This document shows, one piece after another, positions 45,001-53,107 of a DNA stretch of 64,000 nucleotides. The position numbers and the translations under genes were made by a program. The notes beneath the pieces are model-generated. The model saw nothing but the letters and a program-made list of their open reading frames with translations. It ran no database searches and was not told the origin of the DNA. This DNA comes from Candidatus Pseudomonas phytovorans (GTDB lineage: Bacteria > Pseudomonadota > Gammaproteobacteria > Pseudomonadales > Pseudomonadaceae), in the NCBI GenBank assembly GCA_029202525.1, contig CP119325.1, positions 2,144,001 through 2,208,000 of the forward strand, read 5' to 3'. The first letter of the stretch is position 1; the number at the start of each line of letters is the position of its first letter.

Positions 45001-45036
45001 AAGCGCCGAGCGGCCATCCGCTCGGCGCTTTTTTTA
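45001..45036 (+). terminator. Terminator before fliC
   Basis: AAGCGCCGAGCGG (45001-45013), CCAT loop, CCGCTCGGCGCTT (45018-45030), then seven T. Insulates fliC from the upstream gene. Confidence 0.92.
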
Positions 45037-45143
45037 TACTCATCAGTCGGGTCTTGAGCGGTTTTTGACGCCAATAAACCGCCCTTAACCCCTTGAATTC
45101 TCAGGGCTGGCCCCATGCCAGCATTTTTTTTTCGAAAAACCCC

Positions 45144-45170
45144 TCAAGCATCCCGCGCACCCGACGATAA
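45144..45170 (+). promoter_or_regulatory. Sigma-28 (FliA) promoter of fliC
   Basis: TCAAGCAT (45144-45151), 11-base spacer, GACGATAA (45163-45170). The spacing is identical to the flgM promoter. The leader to the ATG is about 70 bases. Confidence 0.8.
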
Positions 45171-45249
45171 CTATTACGAAGGTTCTCTAGGCCAGTCCGG
45201 CGGTTGCCAAGGCCGGAAGCCGCAGTACCCATCCAACGAGGATTTCGTC

Positions 45250-46692
45250 ATGGCTTTAACTGTAAACACCAACATTGCGTCGATCACCACTCAGGGCAAC
45301 CTGACCAAGGCCAGCACTGCCCAGACCACTTCGATGCAGCGTCTGTCCTCGGGTCTGCGCATCAACAGCGCCAAAGACGACGCTGCCGGCCTGCAGATCG
45401 CCAACCGTCTGACCAGCCAGATCAATGGCCTGGGCCAGGCTGTGAAGAACGCCAACGACGGTATCTCGATCGCCCAGACCGCTGAAGGTGCGATGCAGGC
45501 TTCGACCGACATCCTGCAGAAAATGCGTACCCTGGCCCTGTCCTCGGCTACTGGCTCCCTGAGCGCCGACGACCGTAAGTCGAACAACGACGAATACCAG
45601 GCTCTGACCGCTGAGCTGAACCGTATCTCGGAAACCACCACCTTCGGTGGCCAAAAGCTGCTGGACGGCTCGTACGGCACCAAGGCCATCCAGGTCGGCG
45701 CCAACGCCAACGAAACCATCAACCTGGCACTGGACAACGTTTCGGCCAAGAGCATTGGTTCGCAGCAGATCAAGTCGGGCACTATCACTCCAAGCGCCAG
45801 CGGCGTGGCAGCGGCAGATCTGGTTGTAACCGGTAACGGCCAATCCAAGACCATCAGCTATGATGAAGGTGCTTCGGCCAAAGATATCGCTGCCAAACTC
45901 AACGGCTCGATCGGTGGCCTGACTGCCTCTGCCAGCACCGAAGTGAAGCTGGCCGTTGCCAGTGGTGCAGCAACCACTCCAGCCAACTTCGAGCTGACCG
46001 TTGGTGGCAGCACCGTAAGCTTCATTGGTGTTAAAGACACTGCAAGCCTGGCTGATCAGTTGAAGTCCAACGCCGCCAAGCTGGGTATCAGCGTCAACTA
46101 CGACGAATCGACCAAGAGTCTGTCGGTCAAGTCGGACACTGGCGAGAACCTGAAATTCACCTCGAAGGCTGGCGCTGATGCCATTTCTGTCGGTGCGCGG
46201 GATGGCAGTGGTGATTTCCCAACCACTCTGGCCACGCTTTCCGCTACTGCCGATGACACATCGGTTGTAACTGGCCAGATTTCCCTGGACTCTGCCAAAG
46301 GTTACTCGGTTGCCAACGGTACCACCGGTACTGGCGCTACCGACCTGTTCGGTGCAGCTTCCAAGTCTTCGGGCAAGACCACCATCGCGGATACCGATGT
46401 TACCGAGGCCACCAACGCCCAGAACGCCCTGGCCGTTATCGACAAGGCCATCGGCTCGATCGACAGCGTGCGTTCGGGCCTGGGTGCTACCCAGAACCGT
46501 CTGCAAACCACCGTCGACAACCTGCAGAACATCCAGAAGAACTCCACCGCTGCCCGCTCCACCGTGCAGGACGTGGACTTCGCTTCGGAAACTGCCGAGC
46601 TGACGAAGCAGCAGACGCTGCAACAGGCTTCGACTGCAATCCTGTCGCAGGCTAACCAGCTGCCATCTTCGGTCCTGAAACTGCTCCAGTAA
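45250..46692 (+). CDS. fliC: Flagellin
   Basis: The 480-residue filament subunit. D0/D1 ends are conserved: MALTVNTNIASITTQGNLTK, MQRLSSGLRINSAKDDAAGL, and C-terminal VDFASETAELTKQQTLQQAS ... SSVLKLLQ. The middle (about 180-400) is Ser/Thr/Ala-rich and surface exposed, where O-glycosylation occurs in other Pseudomonas. No cysteine is visible. The start is the ATG at 45250 after GAGGAT; an upstream frame from 45115 overlaps the promoter. Transcription is from the sigma-28 promoter and ends at a strong hairpin, so fliC is mainly monocistronic. Confidence 0.96.
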   Translation: MALTVNTNIASITTQGNLTKASTAQTTSMQRLSSGLRINSAKDDAAGLQIANRLTSQINGLGQAVKNANDGISIAQTAEGAMQASTDILQKMRTLALSSATGSLSADDRKSNNDEYQALTAELNRISETTTFGGQKLLDGSYGTKAIQVGANANETINLALDNVSAKSIGSQQIKSGTITPSASGVAAADLVVTGNGQSKTISYDEGASAKDIAAKLNGSIGGLTASASTEVKLAVASGAATTPANFELTVGGSTVSFIGVKDTASLADQLKSNAAKLGISVNYDESTKSLSVKSDTGENLKFTSKAGADAISVGARDGSGDFPTTLATLSATADDTSVVTGQISLDSAKGYSVANGTTGTGATDLFGAASKSSGKTTIADTDVTEATNAQNALAVIDKAIGSIDSVRSGLGATQNRLQTTVDNLQNIQKNSTAARSTVQDVDFASETAELTKQQTLQQASTAILSQANQLPSSVLKLLQ

Positions 46693-46707
46693 TTCAGGCG
46701 CCTGAGT

Positions 46708-46752
46708 AAAAGGGTGAAAGGGCGCGTTTACGTGCCCTTTTGCCCTTTTTGA
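46708..46752 (+). terminator. Terminator of fliC
   Basis: AAAAGGGTGAAAGGGC (46708-46723) pairs with GCCCTTTTGCCCTTTT (46734-46749) with two G-T wobbles, 10-base loop, T-run to the end. Confidence 0.88.
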
Positions 46753-46769
46753 CATGAGGAGTTCGAAAC

Positions 46770-47120
46770 ATGGACATGAGTGTCAAGTTGAGCCAGGTGT
46801 ATCCGTCAGTGTTACCCCAGGCGGCAGTAGTTGATCGGGATCCTGCTGTACCTGCCAAAGTGCAGGAAGCCACCGCGCCCGAAAAACAGCCGCACTCGCG
46901 TGAAGAACTGGAAACGGCGGTTGGCGAGATTCGTGATTTCGTCCAGTCGAGCCAGCGTCAGCTGGATTTTTCCATTGATGATTCCTCGGGTCGGGTCGTG
47001 GTCAAGGTGATTGCCACCCAGTCCGGTGAGGTGATCCGGCAGCTTCCGTCGGAACTTGCGCTGAAGCTGGCGCAAAGCCTCAGTGAAGCCAGCAGCCTGC
47101 TGTTCGATGATCAGGTATAG
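46770..47120 (+). CDS. flaG: FlaG-family flagellar protein
   Basis: A 116-residue cytoplasmic or filament-length protein of the FlaG family. The conserved C-terminal half LDFSIDDSSGRVVVKVIATQ ... EVIRQLPSELALKLAQSL is typical; the N-terminal half is low-complexity. FlaG loss gives longer filaments in related bacteria. Position between fliC and fliD is standard for Pseudomonas. Confidence 0.9.
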   Translation: MDMSVKLSQVYPSVLPQAAVVDRDPAVPAKVQEATAPEKQPHSREELETAVGEIRDFVQSSQRQLDFSIDDSSGRVVVKVIATQSGEVIRQLPSELALKLAQSLSEASSLLFDDQV

Positions 47121-47122
47121 GC

Positions 47123-47138
47123 TGGCATGATTTTTGTT
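47123..47138 (+). promoter_or_regulatory. Candidate sigma-54 promoter of fliDS
   Basis: TGGCATGATTTTTGTT: good -24 (TGGCAT) and -12 TTG, but GT instead of the GC at -12. It lies 66 bases before fliD. In P. aeruginosa fliD is FleQ/RpoN-dependent. Confidence 0.45.
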
Positions 47139-47203
47139 GCTGTCGACCTTTTGATGGATTTATCCGCCAAGGATCCGGCAGCTACTGAACAAGGAGAGCA
47201 ATG

Positions 47204-48592
47204 ATGGCAGGTACAACAGTCAGCGGTATTGGCTCGGGCATTGATACCCAGGCAATCGTGGATTCCCTGGTGGCCGCGCAAAAGGCGCCAAAGCAGGCGC
47301 AGATCAATACCCAAACGCTGAAGGCAACCACCACGTTGTCCTCTATCGGCAAGATTCAGTCGGCGCTGAGTGCCTTCCGCGGCGCTTTGACCAACATGAC
47401 CGACACCAATAGTTTCGGTGGCCTCAGCCTCAAATCTTCGGATGAGAAGGTGGCGACCGTGACCATGGGCACCGGGGCTGCCAATGGTTCGTTCAAGTTG
47501 ATTGTCGACAAACTGGCGACTGCGTCGAAGGTTTCGACAAGGGTCTACGCAAATGGTACGGGCTCTGTAGTCAATGCGACTGGCAGCCCGACCACGTTGA
47601 CCATGACCCAGAATGGCAAGCCCTACGATCTGAGTGTTCCTGCTGGCGCAACCCTGCAGCAGGTTCGCGATAGCATCAACAGTCAGTTCAGTACCGCAGG
47701 CCTGAGTGCCAACGTCCTGACCGACGCCACTGGCTCGCGTTTGATCATCACCTCGACCAAGATGGGTGACGGCTCCGAAATCACCCTTTCGGGCAATTCG
47801 GGCATTGATACAGGCTATACCGTTGTCGATGAGCCGGCGGATGCCGAGTACACGCTTGACGGTATTGCGATGAAGTCCAAGACCAACGACATCACCGATG
47901 CCGTAAGTGGTCTGAACATCAAGTTGTTAGGTACTTCGCCGAAAAACGCTACAAGTGGCGAGGTTACAGCGACGGTTCTCTCGCTGACTACCAGCTCTAC
48001 GACGTTGAAGTCGGGCCTTAAGGGTTTCATCGATACCTACAACGCCTTGCTCACCGTCATGAACGCTGAAACCAAGGTCACCAAGAACGCCGATGGCACC
48101 ATGACGTCGGCGGCGCTGACCGGTGATGCCACGATGCGGACGTTGTTGTCCTCCATTCGTGAAGAGCTCAATGCGGTATCGGGCAATGGCACCTTGAAGT
48201 CGCTTGCGGCCTTTGGCGTCACTTCAGCCCAGGATGGCGGTGCGCTGAGCCTGGATGACAAGAAGTGGGACAAGGTGGCCTCTACCAATGCGGCGGACCT
48301 GACCAGTATCTTCAATGGCAAGGACGGTTTGTTGGCTCGCCTGCAAAAGGTCACCGAGCCGTTCGCCAAGGCCAGTACAGGTACCCTGGCCGAGCGTTCC
48401 AAGGTGCTGAGCGAAAGCCTGACCAAGCTCAAGACCGAGCAGGATACCCTGGACGCCCGTATGGAAGCCCTGCAGAAGAGCCTGCAGGACAAGTACAACA
48501 ACATGGATACCCTGGTCACTCAGTTGCGCCAGCAGCAGAGCTCCGTGCTGAGCACGCTCAATGCGCTGAACAAGTCGAGCAGTGACGATTAA
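47204..48592 (+). CDS. fliD: FliD, filament cap protein
   Basis: A 462-residue cap that folds flagellin at the filament tip. N-terminal TTVSGIGSGIDTQAIVDSLV and C-terminal coiled region (RMEALQKSLQDKYNNMDTLV) are typical. The ATG at 47204 is preferred to 47201 because AAGGAG is seven rather than four bases upstream. FliS and the FliT-like chaperone follow. Confidence 0.95.
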   Translation: MAGTTVSGIGSGIDTQAIVDSLVAAQKAPKQAQINTQTLKATTTLSSIGKIQSALSAFRGALTNMTDTNSFGGLSLKSSDEKVATVTMGTGAANGSFKLIVDKLATASKVSTRVYANGTGSVVNATGSPTTLTMTQNGKPYDLSVPAGATLQQVRDSINSQFSTAGLSANVLTDATGSRLIITSTKMGDGSEITLSGNSGIDTGYTVVDEPADAEYTLDGIAMKSKTNDITDAVSGLNIKLLGTSPKNATSGEVTATVLSLTTSSTTLKSGLKGFIDTYNALLTVMNAETKVTKNADGTMTSAALTGDATMRTLLSSIREELNAVSGNGTLKSLAAFGVTSAQDGGALSLDDKKWDKVASTNAADLTSIFNGKDGLLARLQKVTEPFAKASTGTLAERSKVLSESLTKLKTEQDTLDARMEALQKSLQDKYNNMDTLVTQLRQQQSSVLSTLNALNKSSSDD

Positions 48593-48718
48593 ATCGTGAA
48601 CATTGCATGTGGCCCGGGCATGATGCCGGGCTTCATGTCATCGGCCGGTAAAGTTTTTCGCCGCCTGCCCGATACAAGGAATATCTCCCCTTAAGCCTGC
48701 CCGTCACGAGGTCGCAAG

Positions 48719-49120
48719 ATGAATCCCATGAGAGCCCTTCGTCAGTACCAGAAGGTCAATTCCCATGCCCAGATTTCCGAAGCCACGCCGCACCGCCTGG
48801 TGCAGATGCTGATGGAAGGCGGCCTTGATCGCATGGCTCAGGCCAAGGGTGCCATGGCCCGTGGCGACATCGCTGAAAAGGGGCTGATGCTTGGCAAGGC
48901 AATCGACATCATTATCGGCCTGCGCGATGGTTTGCAGCCTGAAAAGAGCGAAAACCCAGAGGCTGTAGAGAAACTCGACGCCCTGTACGTTTACATGACC
49001 AACCGCCTGATGCAGGCCAATATCGACAACGATGCCGGCATCATCGACGAAGTTGCCCAGCTGCTGATTACCGTGAAAAGCGGTTGGGACGGCATCGCCG
49101 ATGCCCAGCCTGCCAGCTGA
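48719..49120 (+). CDS. fliS: FliS, flagellin export chaperone
   Basis: A 133-residue four-helix chaperone binding the flagellin C-terminus. The N-terminal ALRQYQKVNSHAQISEATPH and the core HRLVQMLMEGGLDRMAQAKG match the family. A 126-base gap after fliD contains only a weak GC hairpin. Confidence 0.95.
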   Translation: MNPMRALRQYQKVNSHAQISEATPHRLVQMLMEGGLDRMAQAKGAMARGDIAEKGLMLGKAIDIIIGLRDGLQPEKSENPEAVEKLDALYVYMTNRLMQANIDNDAGIIDEVAQLLITVKSGWDGIADAQPAS

Positions 49121-49136
49121 AGGCAAGGAGACTACC

Positions 49137-49430
49137 GTGACCGCACTGCAACGCCTCGATGACACCTGCGATGCCCTGATCGGCGCCTTGGGTGAGCGTG
49201 ACTGGGATGCCATTGCCCAGCTGGATGTGGCGTGTCGCGCGTGCATCGACGATGTGCTGGAAACCCATGCGATGGACCAGGTGTTGCTACGCGAGAAACT
49301 GGAAGGGGTGCTGCTGGTCTACCGCAATCTCATCGACGTGACAACCGGTGAGCGCCAGGCAATTGCCGAAGAGATGATGCAGATCAATCAGGCGAAAAAT
49401 GCATCGAAGGTATACCATCTGTTCAGTTAA
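49137..49430 (+). CDS. fliT: FliT-like flagellar chaperone
   Basis: A 97-residue helical protein in the usual place after fliS. The pattern LDDTCDALIGALGERDWDAI and the C-terminal helix EMMQINQAKNASKVYHLFS fits FliT-type small chaperones, though the similarity is weak and partly positional. It starts with GTG at 49137 after AAGGAG; a frame from 49101 overlaps fliS. FliT binds FliD and, in enterics, the master regulator. Here the next gene is the master regulator FleQ. Confidence 0.75.
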   Translation: MTALQRLDDTCDALIGALGERDWDAIAQLDVACRACIDDVLETHAMDQVLLREKLEGVLLVYRNLIDVTTGERQAIAEEMMQINQAKNASKVYHLFS

Positions 49431-49447
49431 GATGCGCACAACCTGAC

Positions 49448-49483
49448 AAAAGGCGCCATAAATTTGACTGTGCGGGCCTTTTT
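49448..49483 (+). terminator. Possible weak terminator before fleQ
   Basis: AAAAGGC (49448-49454) pairs with GCCTTTT (49476-49482) across a long 21-base loop, with a T-run. Termination would be inefficient. Confidence 0.35.
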
Positions 49484-49598
49484 GACTTTACTAGTGTCTG
49501 TTCTCGAATTCCAGACGTCCGAACACTGACCATTCAGTCGGAATGATGTCGAGCATGCCCCTGCAGGGCGGCGATATGACTAGGGAAGTTGCTATTGC

Positions 49599-51074
49599 AT
49601 GTGGCGTGAAACCAAGATTCTGCTGATCGATGACGACAGCGCGCGCCGCCGCGATCTGGCGGTGGTGCTGAACTTCCTCGGCGAAGAAAATATCGCGTGC
49701 GCCAGCCATGACTGGCAGCAGGCTGTCGAGCCGCTGTCCTCCAGTCGCGAAGTGCTGTGCGTGCTCGTCGGTGCTGTAAATGCTCCGGGTAATCTTCTGG
49801 GGCTCATTAAGACACTGGCTGGGTGGGATGAGTTCCTTCCGGTAATGCTTTTGGGTGATATTTCTTCTGCGGAGTTCCCGGAAGACCTTCGCCGTCGGGT
49901 ACTTTCCAACCTGGAAATGCCGCCAAGCTACAGCCAGTTGCTGGATTCGCTGCACCGGGCCCAGGTCTATCGCGAGATGTACGACCAGGCGCGTGAGCGC
50001 GGCCGCCAGCGTGAGCCTAACTTGTTCCGCAGCCTGGTCGGCACCAGCCGTGCCATCCAGCATGTCCGGCAGATGATGCAGCAAGTGGCTGATACCGACG
50101 CCAGCGTGCTGATCCTGGGTGAGTCGGGCACCGGCAAGGAAGTGGTGGCGCGTAACCTGCACTATCACTCCAAGCGCCGTGAAGCGCCGTTCGTGCCGGT
50201 TAACTGTGGCGCGATCCCGGCCGAGTTGTTGGAAAGCGAACTGTTCGGCCACGAGAAGGGTGCCTTTACCGGGGCAATCACCAGCCGTGCCGGGCGTTTC
50301 GAGCTGGCCAACGGCGGTACCCTGTTCCTCGATGAAATCGGCGACATGCCGTTGCCGATGCAGGTCAAGCTGCTGCGTGTGCTGCAGGAGCGTACCTTCG
50401 AGCGCGTGGGTAGCAACAAGACCCAGAGCATCGACGTGCGTATCATCGCGGCAACGCACAAAAACCTCGAAACCATGATCGAGGACGGCACCTTCCGCGA
50501 AGACCTGTACTACCGCCTGAACGTGTTCCCCATCGAGATGGCGCCGCTGCGTGAGCGGGTGGAAGACATCCCGTTGCTGATGAACGAGCTGATTTCGCGC
50601 ATGGAGCACGAGAAGCGCGGTTCCATCCGCTTCAACTCGGCGTCGATCATGTCGCTTTGCCGCCACGGTTGGCCGGGCAACGTGCGCGAACTGGCCAACC
50701 TGGTCGAGCGCATGGCGATCATGCACCCGTACGGGGTGATTGGCGTGTCCGAGTTGCCGAAGAAATTCCGCTACGTCGATGACGAAGACGAGCAGATGGT
50801 CGACAGCCTGCGCAGCGACCTGGAAGAACGCGTGGCCATCAACGGTCACACACCCAACTTCAGCAACCCTGCAATGCTGCCGCCCGAAGGCCTGGACCTC
50901 AAGGACTACCTCGGTAGCCTGGAGCAGGGCCTGATCCAGCAGGCGCTGGACGATGCCAACGGTATCGTTGCGCGCGCGGCTGAACGTTTGCGTATTCGTC
51001 GTACCACCCTGGTCGAGAAGATGCGCAAGTACGGTATGAGTCGCCAAGGCGGCGAGGACCAGGCAGAGGATTGA
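49599..51074 (+). CDS. fleQ: FleQ, master flagellar regulator (sigma-54 enhancer-binding protein)
   Basis: A 491-residue AAA+ activator at the top of the flagellar hierarchy that also responds to cyclic-di-GMP. A degenerate receiver-like domain (1-125) starts MWRETKILLIDDDSARRRD but lacks the central phospho-acceptor Asp (LCVLVGAVN). The AAA+ domain has Walker A GESGTGKE (near 173), the sigma-54 contact loop GAFTGA (near 220) and FLDEIGDM. A Fis-type helix-turn-helix ends the protein (AAERLRIRRTTLVEKMRKYG). The sigma-54 promoters in this window are direct or indirect targets. In related genomes fleS-fleR follow; here a sugar island does. Confidence 0.96.
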   Translation: MWRETKILLIDDDSARRRDLAVVLNFLGEENIACASHDWQQAVEPLSSSREVLCVLVGAVNAPGNLLGLIKTLAGWDEFLPVMLLGDISSAEFPEDLRRRVLSNLEMPPSYSQLLDSLHRAQVYREMYDQARERGRQREPNLFRSLVGTSRAIQHVRQMMQQVADTDASVLILGESGTGKEVVARNLHYHSKRREAPFVPVNCGAIPAELLESELFGHEKGAFTGAITSRAGRFELANGGTLFLDEIGDMPLPMQVKLLRVLQERTFERVGSNKTQSIDVRIIAATHKNLETMIEDGTFREDLYYRLNVFPIEMAPLRERVEDIPLLMNELISRMEHEKRGSIRFNSASIMSLCRHGWPGNVRELANLVERMAIMHPYGVIGVSELPKKFRYVDDEDEQMVDSLRSDLEERVAINGHTPNFSNPAMLPPEGLDLKDYLGSLEQGLIQQALDDANGIVARAAERLRIRRTTLVEKMRKYGMSRQGGEDQAED

Positions 51075-51278
51075 TGCCTGGCGCCTGGCCTGTGCCGGCC
51101 TCTACGCGCGGTTCGACGCATCGATGAACCCGCGAATGGGGCCAGGCAAGTGGCCAGGATCAAAATCCAATCCATTAAAAAGCTTTCATAAAGCAGGCAT
51201 GCGTTTTGCTTTGCCTAGTGCATAGGGCCAGGGGTCAGTTTTCTGTCGCCCCTCCGACCAATGCGGACGAAGAGCACA
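51075..51278. promoter_or_regulatory. Gap between fleQ and the sugar island
   Basis: A 204-base gap with a degenerate REP-like piece (51095-51151: GCCGGCCTCTACGCGCGG ... AACCCGCG) and an AT-rich stretch (51163-51195) that probably holds the island promoter. I see no clean -10/-35, no sigma-54 or sigma-28 site, and no ops/JUMPstart element. Confidence 0.4.
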
Positions 51279-52049
51279 ATGAAAGCAGTCATTCTGGCCG
51301 GTGGGCTGGGCACACGCATCAGCGAAGAATCCCACCTGCGCCCCAAGCCAATGATCGAGATAGGCGGAAAACCGATCATCTGGCACATCATGAAGATCTA
51401 TTCGCACTACGGTATCAACGACTTCGTCATTTGCCTGGGCTACAAGGGCTATGTGATCAAGGAGTACTTCGCCAACTATTTCCTGCACATGTCGGACGTG
51501 ACCTTCGACATGGTGGAAAACCGCATGGACATCCATAACCGCCACGCCGAGCCTTGGCGTGTGACGCTGGTGGACACTGGGGAAAACACCGCCACCGGTG
51601 GCCGCCTGAAGCGTGTCCGCGAGTACGTTGGCAATGAAACCTTTTGCCTGACTTACGGCGACGGTGTGTCCGATGTCGATATTCCGCGCCTGATCGATTT
51701 CCATCACCAGCACGGCAAGATGGCCACGGTTACCGCCGTGCAACCGCCAGGGCGTTATGGCGCGCTGGATGTGCAGGGCGAACAGGTGCGTGGCTTTCAG
51801 GAAAAGCCCGCGGGTGATGGTGGCTGGATCAATGGCGGTTTCTTTGTGCTCGAACCGGCCGTGCTCGAATACATCGAAGGTGATGCCACCACCTGGGAAG
51901 ACGAGCCCCTGCGTCGCCTGGCCGAAGACGGCCAGCTGATGAGCCACCTGCATCGTGGCTTCTGGCAACCGATGGATACCCTGCGTGATCGCACGCTGCT
52001 TGAAACACACTGGAAGAACGGCGACGCAGCATGGCAGCTATGGCGTTGA
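51279..52049 (+). CDS. rfbF: Glucose-1-phosphate cytidylyltransferase
   Basis: A 256-residue enzyme making CDP-glucose from CTP and glucose-1-phosphate. The nucleotidyltransferase signature MKAVILAGGLGTRISEES, then RPKPMIEIGGKPIIWHIMKI, DGVSDVDIP and GGWINGGFFVLEP match RfbF (DdhA/AscA) of CDP-dideoxyhexose pathways and its usual length of about 257. First gene of the island. It overlaps rfbG by 19 bases, so the two are translationally coupled. Confidence 0.93.
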   Translation: MKAVILAGGLGTRISEESHLRPKPMIEIGGKPIIWHIMKIYSHYGINDFVICLGYKGYVIKEYFANYFLHMSDVTFDMVENRMDIHNRHAEPWRVTLVDTGENTATGGRLKRVREYVGNETFCLTYGDGVSDVDIPRLIDFHHQHGKMATVTAVQPPGRYGALDVQGEQVRGFQEKPAGDGGWINGGFFVLEPAVLEYIEGDATTWEDEPLRRLAEDGQLMSHLHRGFWQPMDTLRDRTLLETHWKNGDAAWQLWR

Positions 52050-53107
52050 GCCCGGCATTCTGGGCTGGCCGCCGAGTCTTCCTGACCGGGCATACCGGCT
52101 TCAAGGGCGGCTGGCTGGCGCTATGGCTGCGCCAGCTTGGCGCCGAGCTGCGCGGCTATGCCTTGCCTGCTGCAACCACGCCATCGCTGTGGCAGGTTGC
52201 ACAGCTGGAACAGCAGGCGCCCGGTGACTTCGCCGATATCCGCGATGCCTCGTCGCTGGCGCGTGCCCTGCAGGAGTTTCAGCCCGAACTGGTGCTGCAC
52301 CTGGCGGCGCAGCCGTTGGTGCGCGAATCCTACCGTGCGCCAGCCGATACCTATGCAACCAACGTGATGGGCACGCTCAACCTGCTGGAGGCGGTGCGCG
52401 CCACGCCTTCGGTACGCGCGGTGTTGGTGGTGACCACTGACAAGTGCTACGACAACCGCGAGTGGCCCTGGCCTTACCGGGAGCAGGATGCACTGGGCGG
52501 CTTCGATCCTTATAGCAGCAGCAAGGCCTGTGTCGAGCTGCTGTGCGCCAGCTACCGCGACTCGTTTCTGCGTAACGCAGGCGTGGCCTTGGCCACGGCC
52601 CGCGCGGGGAATGTACTGGGTGGCGGCGACTGGTCTGCCGAGCGCTTGCTACCGGATATCTTCCGCGCCTGGCAGGCCGGTGAAGAGGTGGTCTTGCGCT
52701 ATCCCGACGCGACGCGTCCTTGGCAGCACGTGCTCGACCCGCTGATGGGCTACCTGCAGCTGGCGCAGGGCTTGCTGACTGACGCGGGCCAACACGCAAC
52801 CGCCTGGAATTTTGGCCCCGACAGCGCCGGGTTGGCCACCGTAGGCGACATCGTCCAGCGCCTGGCCGAACGCTGGCCGGGCGAGGCGCGCTGGTCGGTT
52901 GCCGGCGATGCCCAGCCGCACGAAGCCGGGCTGCTGGCATTGGACTCAAGCAAGGCGCGGCAAGTGCTTGGCTGGGCACCCCGCTGGTCGCTGGACGACA
53001 CCCTGAAACATACCCTGGACTGGCACCTGGCCTGGCGCGCAGGGCGTGACATGAACATCGTTACCCGCGAGCAGATCGCGGTTCACCAAGGCGGAACCCA
53101 TGAGTGA
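52031..53107 (+). CDS. rfbG: CDP-glucose 4,6-dehydratase
   Basis: A 358-residue extended SDR enzyme turning CDP-glucose into CDP-4-keto-6-deoxyglucose. Rossmann motif GHTGFKGGWLALWL (TGxxGFxG), HLAAQPLVRESYRAP, TTDKCYDNREWPWPYRE and the catalytic Tyr-Lys pair in YSSSKACVELL are diagnostic of RfbG/DdhB. It starts at the ATG at 52031 inside the end of rfbF (or at 52040), and overlaps rfbH by eight bases. Confidence 0.93.
   Translation: MAAMALSPAFWAGRRVFLTGHTGFKGGWLALWLRQLGAELRGYALPAATTPSLWQVAQLEQQAPGDFADIRDASSLARALQEFQPELVLHLAAQPLVRESYRAPADTYATNVMGTLNLLEAVRATPSVRAVLVVTTDKCYDNREWPWPYREQDALGGFDPYSSSKACVELLCASYRDSFLRNAGVALATARAGNVLGGGDWSAERLLPDIFRAWQAGEEVVLRYPDATRPWQHVLDPLMGYLQLAQGLLTDAGQHATAWNFGPDSAGLATVGDIVQRLAERWPGEARWSVAGDAQPHEAGLLALDSSKARQVLGWAPRWSLDDTLKHTLDWHLAWRAGRDMNIVTREQIAVHQGGTHE

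Noticed and set aside
49599..49980. FleQ as a phosphorylated response regulator
   Set aside because: The receiver-like domain has no phospho-acceptor Asp at the expected place, as in known FleQ proteins.
51075..51278. ops/JUMPstart element or sigma-54/sigma-28 promoter for the island
   Set aside because: No GGCGGTAG-type core and no -24/-12 or FliA pattern was found in the gap.
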